Of a stretch of DNA of 64,000 nt, positions 21,838 through 33,111 are shown piece after piece (positions within the stretch are counted from its first letter, which is position 1; every line of letters starts with the position of its first letter). Both the position numbers and the translations under genes were made by a program. Source of the DNA: Neospora caninum Liverpool (taxonomy: Eukaryota; Apicomplexa; Conoidasida; Eucoccidiorida; Sarcocystidae); the NCBI RefSeq assembly GCF_000208865.1, contig NC_018396.1, positions 806,001 to 870,000 on the forward strand, given 5' to 3'. Below the pieces are notes generated by a model. The model did not search any database and had not been told where the DNA came from. It saw only the letters and a list, made by a program, of their open reading frames with translations.

Positions 21838-24800
21838 TCAACAGGGGACCTCGCCTGTTTCAGGTTCAGAAAAAAGGGCGTAAATGCGAGAGAACAAGCG
21901 TACTTGGTTCTCGAGGAAACCCGACGCGCGGCCTGCCCAGGCGTCGTACCAGTGAGGGCGCTCCATCTCGTCCAACTCCCAAGCCTCGAGTTGCAGGAGG
22001 CCTGGAAAGGGCGAAGCAAAGACATGGTAACAGGGCGCTGTGCATGTCGCGCTGCACACACTCTCCGGAACAGAACGGTGCAGAAAGATCGCCGATCGTC
22101 CCCCAAGCAGATACGCCAAAACAAGCCGGAGAAACACTTATAAAATAAATGCATACATAAGTACAACAGTATAGGACAGGGACACGTGTACATCTGTACG
22201 TATATCCAGTGTGTATACGTATATATATATATATATATGTTCTTACGGTAAACGTGGCATTCTCACTCCGTGGTCGATCCCTCTGGAGGAAATCACATAT
22301 ACATGTATATATATATGAGGTTTGATATACATCTAGGTGCGTATATGTGTAGTACATTTGTGGTCCGCCAGTTTCGAAGGGGGACCCTGCCTCCCAGTCT
22401 CCCTACCTTGTTTCCGCGCCTCGAGAAGCTCGTAGGCCGTTTGCGCCACCGGGACGCAGCACGACTGGGTCACCAACGCTTCCTCTTCCCAGTCGGTGTC
22501 TTCTGTTTCGGGCTGCGTGTCTTCCTTCTCGCTCTCGAGATCTTCGTCTTGTGAGCAACCTGAGCGCCCTAGACATCTGCTCTCCTCTGTCTCCGCCGCA
22601 TGCGCGTCGCCGTCCTCTCTGAAGAGAGTGGCTAACGCCCACTGATGCGCACAGACTCGCTGTCCTCCCGACGCGTGTCCGCAGTTATTCTGGCGCTCTG
22701 GACGGGCCTTCCTCCCCTCGCTCGCCCCCGGCTCCACTGTCTCCGCTGCGCGTCGTGCGGCCCGTGCCGCTGCTTCGCGCCGCGCTTCGCGCTCGACAGC
22801 CCGCCGCTTCCGGTGCAGAGACGCAACGAGTGTGTCGACTTCAGGATGCAGAGAAATCCGCAAACAGTCGAGGAGACGCGTGGAAAAGTGGGGCAGTGCC
22901 GTTCTCAGCAGGCCTTCGCGAGGCACGTCAAACAGACGCAGAAGCAGCCGCCTCGTCTCTTCGTCCGGGTCGTCGTCAGGAGGCTCAAACGACAACGTTA
23001 GAGTGTCATACGGATTGCCTGCGCAGCACACACCCGACAGATACAGATAGTTCTGTGTGCACAAATGGGGTATGTGGACACATATACATATATTCATAGA
23101 TACATACACATATATGAACAAAGTTTCGTGCATATGGGCGACTAAGTCCCATACAGGTGTATCTCTTTATGTGTATATAAATGTAGGTCCGTGTATGCAT
23201 CTGTATTTATATGTAGTTATTCACACACACGCCAGCCTCTATAGGCATGTCAATGGACATAGATATACGAAACGAAACGCATCAACAAACTTTCTAACTA
23301 TGTATGCATATATGGAAACAGAGTCGCATTTACGTTTATACAAATATATACGTGAATAGAGAGGGGTGCAGACACTCCTGCCGCTTCTGATTCACGCGAT
23401 GCCTGTGGGTTTGTGACATGGTCTCCTTTGGGTCTGTGTACCCATTTTTTCTTGAGTGAAGTTCCAGGCGCCACAACAGTTCTCCATCTCTCGGGCCTCG
23501 CCGGCGCCCTGCGCGCCGGCCGCGCTCGCGGGTGCGAGCCCGAAGAAGGACGCAGTCGTGAAGCCGTAGTGAGCGAGGAGCTCCCAACTCTGCATCGGGC
23601 CGTAAAACATGAAAATCTGCGCGCGCGCGGGGACGTCAGCCTGCACGACCATGCGGGCACTTCGCGTCGCGCAGTCGAAGAACGGAAAGGCGCACTGAGA
23701 GTGGACGTGGTGATTCATCATGTCGGCAAAGAGCAAAAACGTCGTAGGGTGATCCGGAATGCAAATCAACCCAGTCGCGTCTTGTCCCGTTCCCCCGCCG
23801 CCCGCACCGGAAGAGTTAAAGCGTGCTCGGTACAGGGAAGAAGGTGCACGTTTGTCGCGGAGTTCAGGGAGGAAAGGAACAGCATCTTCGTCGCCGTCCT
23901 CGCCATCGTCTGAGCCTTCGGCATCGCCGTTCTCCGCGTTGCTCTCACGAGCGGCAGCCGACGCCGCAAAGTCCTCCACGGACGTCTCCGAAACTTTCGC
24001 TCGCTTGTGCGTCTCCTCCGCCGGCGACTCTTGGCCCGTCTCGCTTGTCCCTTCCCCACAGTCGGCGGGGCCTTGTCGGGTCCGCAGGCCGTTCGAGGCC
24101 TCTGTCTCCGCCGGCAGCTCGACTTTCCACCCAGGAAACGCGGCCGGGGGTGGGACTTTGACGGCGAACGCCCGCGAGCCCATGAGACTCTGGCCCCAGA
24201 TGAATTTCTTCAGGTCCAGGGATCCGAGAAACGCCGCGATCTCTTCCCACTGTCTCCGCTTCTCCGTCTGGCTCACCTCGCTGCGTTCAGGAGCGCCTTC
24301 GCCACCCGCTCCCACTTCTGCGGCACGCCTGCCCGATGTGTCTCCTTGCTCCTGGTCGGGGAAGCAGACGGCGAGAAACTTTTCGTAGGAGGCAAAGGTC
24401 TCCTTCAGGACTGGCAGGAGACGCCGAAAGAGATTGAACGCCTTCAGATGGCTCTCGTCGATCGTCCGCATCAGTGGCGTGTCGCCGAGAAACTCGGGGA
24501 TCTCTGGAGGGCCCACGAGGAGCGGCTGCTGCGATTCGTCGCGGGGCGGAGGCACCATGTCCTGGAAGAAAAAGCGGAATCGGGAGGCGTCCCCGCGCTC
24601 GACTTCAAACAGAAAATACAGCAGGGTGACTGTGTCGGTATCGACCAGGGGAACTGCCGAGGTGGACGAGCCGGACGAGCCGTGCGAGCTGCCTGGGCCT
24701 CCCGTGGCGTCGGCGCCTGCTGCGCACTCGCCCTCGCGGCTCCGGTCGTCTTCCGTGTCGTCGAACCCGAATTCCTCGGGTGTATGTACAGGGCGCAAGG

Positions 24801-26010
24801 TGAGCAGAAACCTGACGATGTGCGCAAAGACCGGGTCACGCAGGCCTCCGTAAACATTCACCATCGCGGTCTCGGGGACGTCGACGACCGTCGTCCCAGC
24901 AGGCACTGCAGCCGAGCTCACCAGCCCCCGGCCTGCATGTGGAATCTTCACAACCTGGATCGCCGGGTGTACGTACACCCCAAGTTTCGCGGCTTCTTCG
25001 TGGTACTTCTTCGTGAAGAGAACGTCGACTTCTGCCTGCTCGTCGACGGGAACATTCGCCGGGGCGCAGAAACGGTTTATCAGGTGCTGCATGTGGCAAA
25101 CGTACGGCCATAGCAAAGCCCCGCGATCGGCAATCGAGACAGGCTGAGAAGAGCCAGAAGAGCCGGAGCAACCGTCGACTTCGGTCGGTGGCGCTGCGGA
25201 CACCAGCGCGCTTTCCTCAAACGGTGGGACCGCGTCGTTCGTTTCGCCACTTTTGAGAGAGAGAAAGCGAAGACGATTCTGAATTTCAAAGAGGGCGCGA
25301 CGAAGATTCGACGGCGATTCACACCCTGCCAGCAGTCCCCATTCTTCAAACAGCTCTGGAGCTATGGCGACGGGGGGCACGCCCACTTCTCTTCTTTTCT
25401 GTTTCCCCTCTCCACCCGACTCCGCGTTGCCTTCGGCCAGTGTCTCTCGTGTTTTCGCGACGGCGCACCTTCCTCGCGCGTCGTCTGTTTCTTCCTTCCC
25501 CTTTCCCGAGACACTGCCGTCAGCGTCCCGGTCACCCGCGCCGTCTGTCTCTCCAGCGAGTGTATCCTTCTTACCGCTTCTGCCTCGACGCCTCTGGGAG
25601 CGCCTGTGTCGGGCCTCGCGCTGGAGCTCCTGCGCCACCGCGTCTGCGAAGTAGAGGTCCTGATCACTCATGTAGCAAATGCGGAAGGCGTCAATCAGTT
25701 GCCCACAAAGACGGCGAACCAGGCACGGAGACAGATCTCTCAGCGGGAGATAGGCAACCGAGCAGGGAAGGCCCAGACGTCCGAGAAGGCGCTGGCGATA
25801 CTCCAAGCGAGACGGACATGGAGTCTGTGCTGTGAGAGGAAGGGCCAGCCCGAGCGCTGCCGGAGAATGGCACGCAAGACATGGCGAACAAGCTGAGGAA
25901 GAGAGAGAAGAACACGGAGAAGAAAACGAAGAAGAGGAAAAAGAGGAAGAAGGGGAAGAGGAAGAGGAAGAAGAAGAGGAAGAAGAAGAAGACGAAGAAA
26001 GGGGAGGCAT
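21838..26010 (-). CDS. SET-domain lysine methyltransferase, Rubisco-LSMT/SETD3/SETD6 class
   Basis: Predicted S-adenosylmethionine-dependent protein lysine (or histidine) methyltransferase; substrate unknown. Minus-strand exons are 26010-23442, 23018-22407 and 22001-21838 (stop TGA). Both joins are phase 1 and restore glycine codons, giving 1114 residues. After a poly-Ser start, the split SET domain appears: IPHAGRGLVSSAAVPAG (residues 356-372) is the N-SET motif, GSRAF lies at 611-615 before an acidic insertion, FADMMNHH (761-768) matches the family's 'D..NH', and MFYGPMQSWELLAHYGF (801-817) is the cofactor/catalytic end with the essential Tyr. The usual Asn before ELL is Trp here. Exon 2 begins NPYDTLTL, as the family does directly after 'YGF', then gives the helical substrate-binding domain; exon 3 completes it with FLENQVRLF. 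About twice the family length because of Gly/Ser, Glu and Ala-rich insertions. The exon 1 donor (GTACAC) is weak. Confidence 0.88.
22219..22239. repeat. (TA)n microsatellite in a SET-gene intron
   Basis: Short perfect TA run in the intron between exons 2 and 3 of the SET-domain gene. Confidence 0.85.
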
Positions 26011-27187
26011 TTTTCTGCTACAGGAGACGAGGCGCTGGTGCGCGACGGGACGGAGGGCAAAAGTCGTGGAGGGGAGACGACGAAAAGGTGACTTGCGCGC
26101 AAGTGTGAGAGAAGTTGTGGAGGGGAGGAGAAGGAGTAAGAAGGATGAATATGTGTCGGGCGATAAAAGGCACAGGCGCCGATAGTCACGTTAAAGCTCT
26201 GGAGGCCTTGACCTCGCAGTTACCGCGAGAAACCCGCCAACTTGGTTCGCTCACGTATCCAGTTGAGCATTTGTCTTGAGATGTACATGCAGAAATGCAC
26301 ACACGCCTCTCTGCAAATCTCTATCTCGACATCGTCCAGGTTTGTCCTGCTCTCGTCTCCCACACGGGCGTTGAGCCGCCGGCGATTGCAGCGGCGACGG
26401 GGGAAAAGCAAAATGAGCAGCTGCGGCTCTTTGGAGATAGTTCTCAGCAAATATCCATGAAACGAACGCAAAGCGAGAGACAAACACGGGAAACAGAGGG
26501 AAAGAAAATGTGCAGCGTCCCCTGCTTCGTCACTGTTCCTTCCTGCTTTGCGAATGTCGAGGCAAGACCGCAGTCCCATGTACATCCAGCGCAGAAGCGC
26601 GCATGCAGAAACGGCAGCGGAAACCCGATGTTCGGGCTCTTCCGGCCACTGATGCGCCGGCTAGTTTTCTGTGCACCGAAGAGAGAAATAAAGGAAATGT
26701 TGAGAGAGGAGTATCTCGCCGTCGGTTTTGTTTCGACACTCTTAGGTACGCGGAGTTGTGGGGCCGGGCGCAGTTTGTCGAGCTGGCCGCTCTAGCCTGT
26801 GAACTCGATTGCGCATCGCGCGCGTCTAGGCGCACGTGTGCTTTCGGCTTCGTCCACCCTAGGCCTCATTGCCCAGTGATAGCGTTAGTAGAACTGAAAA
26901 GCGACCACCAGCTGAATCTGTTTTCTCCTCATAGAAGACGTCAGGGTTTTCGAAACCTTAAAGCTAAAAAGAACCTCCCCTCGACGGCGATCGAGCGGCT
27001 GAACTCATTCCCGACGCCTTACACTAGAAAACATCCACCCCCGCATTTTGTACATGTACCGGTAGGAAGAGATCTGGCGGTCTGGTTGTGTGTGTCTTTG
27101 TACTGCATATACATCTCCAGATCACTACTCCTCTGAAACACTCTACATACACATTATGTGTATGCAGTTTCAGACATATTTCTAGCC

Positions 27188-27218
<31 letters not shown>

Positions 27219-29091
27219 CATAGATATATAGGTAGATAATACGGATTTGCTTGTGTGTGGGATCTTGAGATCATGAGGAACGGAGGACTGGCTTCTTGTC
27301 GAAGGCCGCTTTGGGCACGTCTCGAGCGTCCGGTCTTTCCTTTTTACTCTCCGAATTTTTGTTGGTTCGAACGCGTCCCGAGGAAGAGGCACGAGAGGAA
27401 GGCGTAAGGTCCAGCCGGAGGAAAAAAGACACGAAAACTCTGGGCCCCCGCCTGGCGGCAGCGTCCCGCTCAATCCTTTAAAAAGCGAAACCGGCGCCAC
27501 TGGAACTCGCTGGAAACCAAGCGCGAGGCTTGCCCAGCACAGCGCGAGCCTTCGCAGCTCCTGAGGCTTGCGTCGCCGTCGGAAATAGACATCTTCCGGA
27601 GTTTTTCGCATGCGCGAAAAAGATTCGTGTGCAGCAGCGGCTGCTGCCGGGCTGTCGTGGACACGCGAGCTGGCTGAAACCGGGCGGTTGGTGTCCTCCT
27701 CGGGTCACTGACTCTCGTGACGGGTGAGGAGGCATTCAGATCCATGGCCTTTCTTTCGTTTCAAAACGCCCTCTTGCCGTAGCTGTCCCTTCCTTTCTCG
27801 CTCTGTTGCCCACTGCGAGGAAGTGTTTCGACTGACCTGCAGCCTGCAGCATCGGCGCGTCTCGTGTCTCAGGTCAGGGCAATCTTCTGCGTCGTGTGCC
27901 GCAGCATTGCGCGCGCTCTCGCACTCCGCGGCTCCCGAGTTCCGCTTTCGTTTCGCTTGATTTTGAGCGTAACAGTTCGACATTTCGTTTGTGGTTTCAC
28001 CTTGGACTGATCCCCTTTGTGCTTCTTTTCGCCGTCGTCTCTCACACTCGACGCGAGCCCGATGATCCTTTGGCTCACCTGCGTCCCCACAGAAGGTGCC
28101 TAGCCTCAAAGGCAGTCACCAAGAACGGTGTGCCCTCAGCTGCGCGACGCAGCACTTCCAGGGGGGTTGCCGCTCTCCAGTTTTTTCTTTTTCTCTCTCT
28201 TGACGACTACAATGAATGGCCAGCTGACTTGCGTTTTGTTTGGCTTTAGCACCCCTCGTCGAGGCCGGCCGGGGAAGGTCAGGCATTTTTCTGGAGATCC
28301 TTCGCGTCTCTCTTCTTTTGCGTGTCACTAGATGTGGTTGCTGGCGGTGACCAGCAACGACAGTTTTTTCAATGATGCAATCACATGTATGTTTTCTTCG
28401 AGAGAGAACGCGCTAAACCGTACGTTAACATACGCCAGAAGCGGTATAGGGACGTACGTGGGGATAACGCACGTACTTGCGGTCCTGCACGTTGTAGCCC
28501 GTCGTCTCGCCTCCCGTCGCTGAAGACCAGGCCAGGGGCTACTCACCCCTCCAGTTTTTCAACGCTGTCTCTTAGGTGAGAGACAAGCTAGGAAACAGTT
28601 CTGCTGACATGCCTTTGTGCGCTGAAAGGCTGTCGCGTGCGAGAGCCCTCTAGGCTATTAGTAGTGATCCATTTTATAGGCAGCTATGCGCGCATCAGCA
28701 CAGAGATAGATTTCTTGTCGATGTGCTTTGTTAGGCTGCTGGGGCGCTAGTGAAGAGGCTTGTGTCGATTAGGGAGAACAGGGAACGTGGTGATATACTG
28801 TGTTCTTGAGACTCTTCGTATCTACGCTGCTGACACCGTCCGTCCGCGTTGTCGGCGACTCTACACACGAAGCTCTTCAGAGCAGCGTATCAATATTTAT
28901 GTCGTGTAAATAGACGGGTGTATCGTCATATGCATGTAGATATGCCTGGTGGCGATTTCCGGATCGGAGCAAATCCATAGGTCTGAGCATCTGTACGGTT
29001 CGAACTCTGGTTTCATACTGCCAGTAGTCGTCGTCAGGTTCTCCAAGTTTCCTGTTGTGGTCTCCAGCCCCGCTTTAGCAAGTCGTGAAAA
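26011..29091. other. Divergent spacer between the SET gene and the polytopic membrane protein
   Basis: About 3 kb. The left edge is purine-rich on the plus strand. A minus-strand open frame ending at 26220 reads like a possible terminal exon (see the separate entry). The rest, including open frames at 27024-27611 (minus) and 27896-28249 (plus), shows no recognisable protein. A TA/GA microsatellite lies at 27188-27216. Confidence 0.4.
26220..26378 (-). CDS. Possible terminal exon of an unrecognised small protein
   Basis: On the minus strand the last 50 codons of an open frame read like an ordinary helix rather than low-complexity DNA: acidic LDDVEIEICREACVHF, then MYISRQMLNWI and a basic tail, stop TAA at 26220. 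A GTGAGC donor-like word lies inside it, so it may instead be an internal exon. I cannot connect it to an upstream start, and no family is recognised. It could equally be a chance open frame in the promoter spacer of the SET gene. Confidence 0.2.
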   Translation of the reverse strand, partial: RLNARVGDESRTNLDDVEIEICREACVHFCMYISRQMLNWIRERTKLAGFSR

Positions 29092-31002
29092 ATGTTGGGT
29101 GCGCCTGAATGTGGCGTTTCACCGCCGTGGTCTCACAGTATCTCCTGTAGAGACACTTCCAGCGGAGACGCTTCCTGTGAAGATGTCTCCGCAGGAGACA
29201 GGACAGAGGAACTGCAGTGCTACTACATCGACGTCGCTTTTGACTCTGTGCCTCTGAGTGAGGCGAATACGTCATCCACGGAGGCAAAGATGCTGTCCAA
29301 GTGGTGGGGGGATGAATCGGTCTCTCCTCCCGAAGCGGACGGAAAGGTGGATTCTCAGGTCTCGAAGCAAAAGCCAAGCTCTGAGAGCGGTCCGCAGAGG
29401 AGGCGGGGGAGAGTCGCGCGTGCGGCCCGCCGTCTGTACGTGCAGCTGCCCCGTGTAATCAGGCGCCCAAGGACGAGATCACAGGAGAAGACAGGGGGAA
29501 AGCGTGTACCTGCGTATTCTCCGTCGCTGACGAAGACCGAGAGTGTGCTGACAGTTGGAAGAGTGGGAGAAGGAAGCTGCAGAAGTGTCAGCAGCGTAGA
29601 CGGCGCTCTGTCTGCTTCGGGAGGGAGCATGAAGAGAGCTTGCAGTCGAGGGAGAAGCCATCAGGCAAGGAAGTGTAGTTGTGAATCGGTTTTCGGTGTG
29701 TACGCTTGGCGGGTCATCCTTGCAGCTTGCATCATGCTCCTCGCTCTGCTCGTCCAGTTGGTCCTACTATGTCTTGGTGGAAATATGCCCTTCGCATATC
29801 AGAGTGCCGGCCCAGTTGCCGCCGTGACGGAGCAGGGAAAAGCTCAGGTCGGACAGTCTGCGGGGTCGTTACGAGCAGCCAAGGCGCATACATTACCAGG
29901 CGAGGACCCTGCAGATCTCGAGTCCCTCACAGAGATGCGCGGACCTGGGTTTTGCGAGACAGAACCCGTCGTTCTCAATAGCACCTCGTCCCACTTAAAT
30001 GTCGCCGGTCCGGTTCCAGGTCACATATTCTTGTTTAATGTTGTTTACCTCGTCTATGTCTTCTGCTTCGTCCTCCGTATGTGCTTCCTCACCCCGAACC
30101 TGGCCTCGGCGGTGACGATCCGCTTCTTCCTGTGCGTCTCTGTTGCATTCCTTTTCCGAGGATTGTCGTGTCTGGTCTGTTCGGTTGCGGGACCCTCCAT
30201 GGGCAGCAACAGGCCGGGGCTTCTTGGAGGGCATGCCGTCCACGTCGTTCTCGAGGCGGCGGGGCTGTGGACTTTCGGAGACGACGATGGCGTTTCTCCA
30301 GTGTCTTCCCAGAGGCTGATTCTCTGGATTCTCGTCTCCTTCTGGGGATACTACACGAGCAAGCATGTCTTCCTTGCATACGCCGTTGTCCCGATTGTGG
30401 CGGCCGTTGTCTGCCTGGTTTCCAGCCCGTCCACGAATCAGTTCGCCGGCCACGCAGCAGCGACGCTCTTCATTTCGTGTGTGTGTATCATTTACCATCT
30501 CCTCGTAGACATCGCGGCACAACGCTACCTGCGGACGCAGTCGTTTGGCCCTTCTGCCGGTTCGATTGCAGCGTTTTGTGAGCGGTATGTGGTGGGAGAT
30601 GCTCTAATACAAGTCCTCGCTTTGCTTGAGGCGCTACATTTGCGACTGGAGGGAGCGCTGTGTGTCTCATCCCCTTCCGTCGTCGCTCATATAAAGCTTC
30701 CGGAACAGGCGGCCGACGAGGACCCCGTTTCTGCTCAGCAGCTGGCCTCGCACAGTCTCACTTACGAGGACTTGGCCAGCCGTGTTGTCCTGGCGTACGC
30801 AGGAAGCGGGGATTTCGACGCGACAAACTGCCGTCAATTTTTCCAAGGGGTGGTCAAGAAGGTGAGGGCATTCAGGAAGCTGGTGAGATGCCGTGAAGCT
30901 GGTGATGAAGCGCCCGCAGCGACAGAGTGCGAAATGGAAGTCTTCGCAGCCCCACAGGCACGCCGTGCGAATGTCAGTGCCTCTCCTGAGTTCGGCGCAT
31001 GA
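29092..31002 (+). CDS. Unrecognised 636-residue polytopic membrane protein
   Basis: Single frame from ATG 29092 to TGA 31002. The first 195 residues are hydrophilic, with a basic cluster at 100-140 (RRRGRVARAARR). Hydrophobic segments lie near residues 206-229, 310-331, 339-365, 406-422, 428-445 and 455-477, so five to six membrane spans. The tail from about 480 to 636 is soluble and mixed. The segment FRGLSCLVCSVAGP (355-368), the GH pairs at 380-381 and 453-454, and YHLLVD (468-473) faintly recall sphingomyelin-synthase/PAP2-C enzymes ('R...T.LP', 'SGHT', 'HYTVD'). The spacing does not fit the family, so I do not assign that function. It is convergent with the S15 hydrolase gene. An earlier exon upstream is possible because the frame starts without a clear leader. 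Confidence 0.6.
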   Translation: MLGAPECGVSPPWSHSISCRDTSSGDASCEDVSAGDRTEELQCYYIDVAFDSVPLSEANTSSTEAKMLSKWWGDESVSPPEADGKVDSQVSKQKPSSESGPQRRRGRVARAARRLYVQLPRVIRRPRTRSQEKTGGKRVPAYSPSLTKTESVLTVGRVGEGSCRSVSSVDGALSASGGSMKRACSRGRSHQARKCSCESVFGVYAWRVILAACIMLLALLVQLVLLCLGGNMPFAYQSAGPVAAVTEQGKAQVGQSAGSLRAAKAHTLPGEDPADLESLTEMRGPGFCETEPVVLNSTSSHLNVAGPVPGHIFLFNVVYLVYVFCFVLRMCFLTPNLASAVTIRFFLCVSVAFLFRGLSCLVCSVAGPSMGSNRPGLLGGHAVHVVLEAAGLWTFGDDDGVSPVSSQRLILWILVSFWGYYTSKHVFLAYAVVPIVAAVVCLVSSPSTNQFAGHAAATLFISCVCIIYHLLVDIAAQRYLRTQSFGPSAGSIAAFCERYVVGDALIQVLALLEALHLRLEGALCVSSPSVVAHIKLPEQAADEDPVSAQQLASHSLTYEDLASRVVLAYAGSGDFDATNCRQFFQGVVKKVRAFRKLVRCREAGDEAPAATECEMEVFAAPQARRANVSASPEFGA

Positions 31003-33110
31003 ATCACGGAGACATCTTCGTGTGCTTTTATACCAACCGGATTTCGTCAAGCGTCGGATTCATAGGCATGCATCAACGTACCTATTTTTATTCGTGTACA
31101 TTTAACAGGGTTTTGCAACTGGATTGATACACAAGGTATCGTCGAGTGGCAGGTGTTTACCTGCTTTAGGATGGTGTGTAGACGAGATCGGGATTCAATA
31201 CATGGATGCTGTAATTGTTTTCCACTACATTGTTTTCCGCCATACAGACTTTACATAGGCACCACTGTGCGTCGGTCTTCTTCGCCGTCTCCCTGACCCT
31301 TCGTGAAAGTGGAGGTCTTGCGTCTCCTCAGGGGCAAAGCATGACAGTGCTTCCGGCCTCCGCCAGCCGGGGGAGGCGCAGCATCTGACAAGTCTTCTTT
31401 TGCATTCTGACTTTTGAGTCCAGTTCCCAAAGTAACTACAAGCGTTTTCCAATGAACGTGTTGGGTATGTGCAGATCTGTGCGTCTCTACATGCATCCGT
31501 TAAAGATATGCGTGTCTGTTCACACGTATTTTTATATACAAGTGCTGCTGCTTTAGACTTGTGGACAATCCCTCATACGGGAAGGAACGACTCGCGAAGA
31601 CGATCGGTGGATTGTGCCGTAGCATCTACCCCGGAGAGTGGTGCTGGGAGAAAAGTGGAGACCGGCGGGAGACGTGCACGCTTTCTGGGCCGCCGTCTGT
31701 GACACGAATGATAGTGTCTATGTTGGGTGAATCTAGTGTTCTTCAAGAAACAGCTCGGTGCCGCGAGACAGTGCTGACGCGAGCCAAGGGAAGACTTTGA
31801 GTCCCTGACGCAACGTTTTCGTGTGTTCCGTGTACGGAAAGTGACGGTGTTCAACGCCATGGCTGTCGTTTCCTCTGAGCGAGTCCCCGTGCGAACACCA
31901 TGCATGACCGCGGATAATCTTAAGTCGCAGCGCATGCACATCGGCATGCCGACGTATCTGCATGCAGGAGAGTCCATAGAGATTTGACGCAGGATACAGA
32001 GGCGTAGCGGCACTACTATCGCGTGGTTTCGTGGGGAAGGACACTTGGCTCTTTGGGGCTGTCGTCCAGGCCACAATGAGAACGGCCCGTGTAGGCCGTG
32101 TACATGTGTACGGCACGTGGTCTGTGCAAGACACGCCTGTGGAGTGTTTCATACAGGTTTCCTTTTTCTCTTTGTACAGAGTCAGGCGAACCAGATACTT
32201 CATGTGTCCCGTCAGTCCTCAAGCGTTGGTACCCTATAGAGGGAAAAGGGGGAGGAGCGGTTGGCAGTTTGCTGAAGTTGCACATTTGGGATGTTTCATT
32301 CCTGCAGATCTACTGGAGACACACACTCGAGTTTCTTGTAGGATTTCTGTCGGTGTGAGTGAAAACACGGAGACCATGCGGCTACTTCCACAGCACTCCG
32401 AGGGAGAAGACGCGTGTCCACTGGATACAGTGAGGTGAAGTGAGAAGACGTCGCCTGGTGGAGAAGACATGGAAGAGCGAACTCCGTCAAGGGGACAGGA
32501 ACCGCAAAGAATGCCTTACTGCGTTTTTTCTTTGACTCTCTCCGGGATACTTCGGGACGAACATGATTCAACGCATATATGCACATATAAGTTGGGCCTC
32601 TTTCCGTGTTTGGACAGTTTTCTGTTTGTGCTTCTGTCCAGCATTTTGAGGAGAGCCACGCGCGCGTTTTTTGTAAAACTTGATCAGAGTCGAGCATTGC
32701 CTGTGTCCTTCAGAGAAGCCACATACTGTCTCGCGGCCCTTTTTTCCCTATATCCTTCATCCGGGCTCTTGGGGGGACCGTGCATGCCCCTGCTTCCTGT
32801 TGGCCATTTTGCGTTTCTAGAACAGCTTGAAGGGCCAGCTACAGCCGATGACCTCTACCTGATTTCCAGCTCCTTAAACCTTTGCCCCAATATATGTATA
32901 TCCATTACATATATACAGACATTTTGTCTACATGAATGTATATAAATCCGCACGAATACCCCCCTGCTCTCCCACCCTAGTCGCGTACAGACGACCGGAG
33001 CATACAATCAGCAGCAGTGCGACACTCCACCGCTATCATCCAAGTTTCGCCATCGGGATCGAGAGCGTATATATCCATATACAAATATATATATATATAT
33101 ATATATATAT
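31003..33110. other. Convergent 3' spacer
   Basis: A 2.1-kb spacer shared by the 3' ends of the polytopic protein gene and the S15 hydrolase gene. No open frame looks coding; 31733-32203 (minus) and 32031-32438 (plus) overlap and carry no motif. A (TA)n run at 33084-33111 abuts the S15 stop codon. Confidence 0.5.
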
Positions 33111-33111
33111 T
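33084..33111. repeat. (TA)n microsatellite abutting a stop codon
   Basis: TA run of about 13 units that ends exactly at the TAA stop (33111-33113) of the S15 hydrolase gene, so it forms the first bases of that 3' untranslated region. Confidence 0.85.

Noticed and set aside
21384..22148. Plus-strand frame of 254 codons.
   Set aside because: Overlaps the third exon of the SET gene and is Arg/Ser-rich without motif; probably antisense of its 3' end.
22333..23133. Separate 266-codon minus-strand gene.
   Set aside because: Its main part is the second exon of the SET gene; the first residues are intron and the last residues lie past a GTAGGG donor.
24007..25113. Plus-strand frame of 368 codons opposite the SET gene.
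   Set aside because: The minus strand carries clear SET motifs here; the plus frame has no recognisable features.
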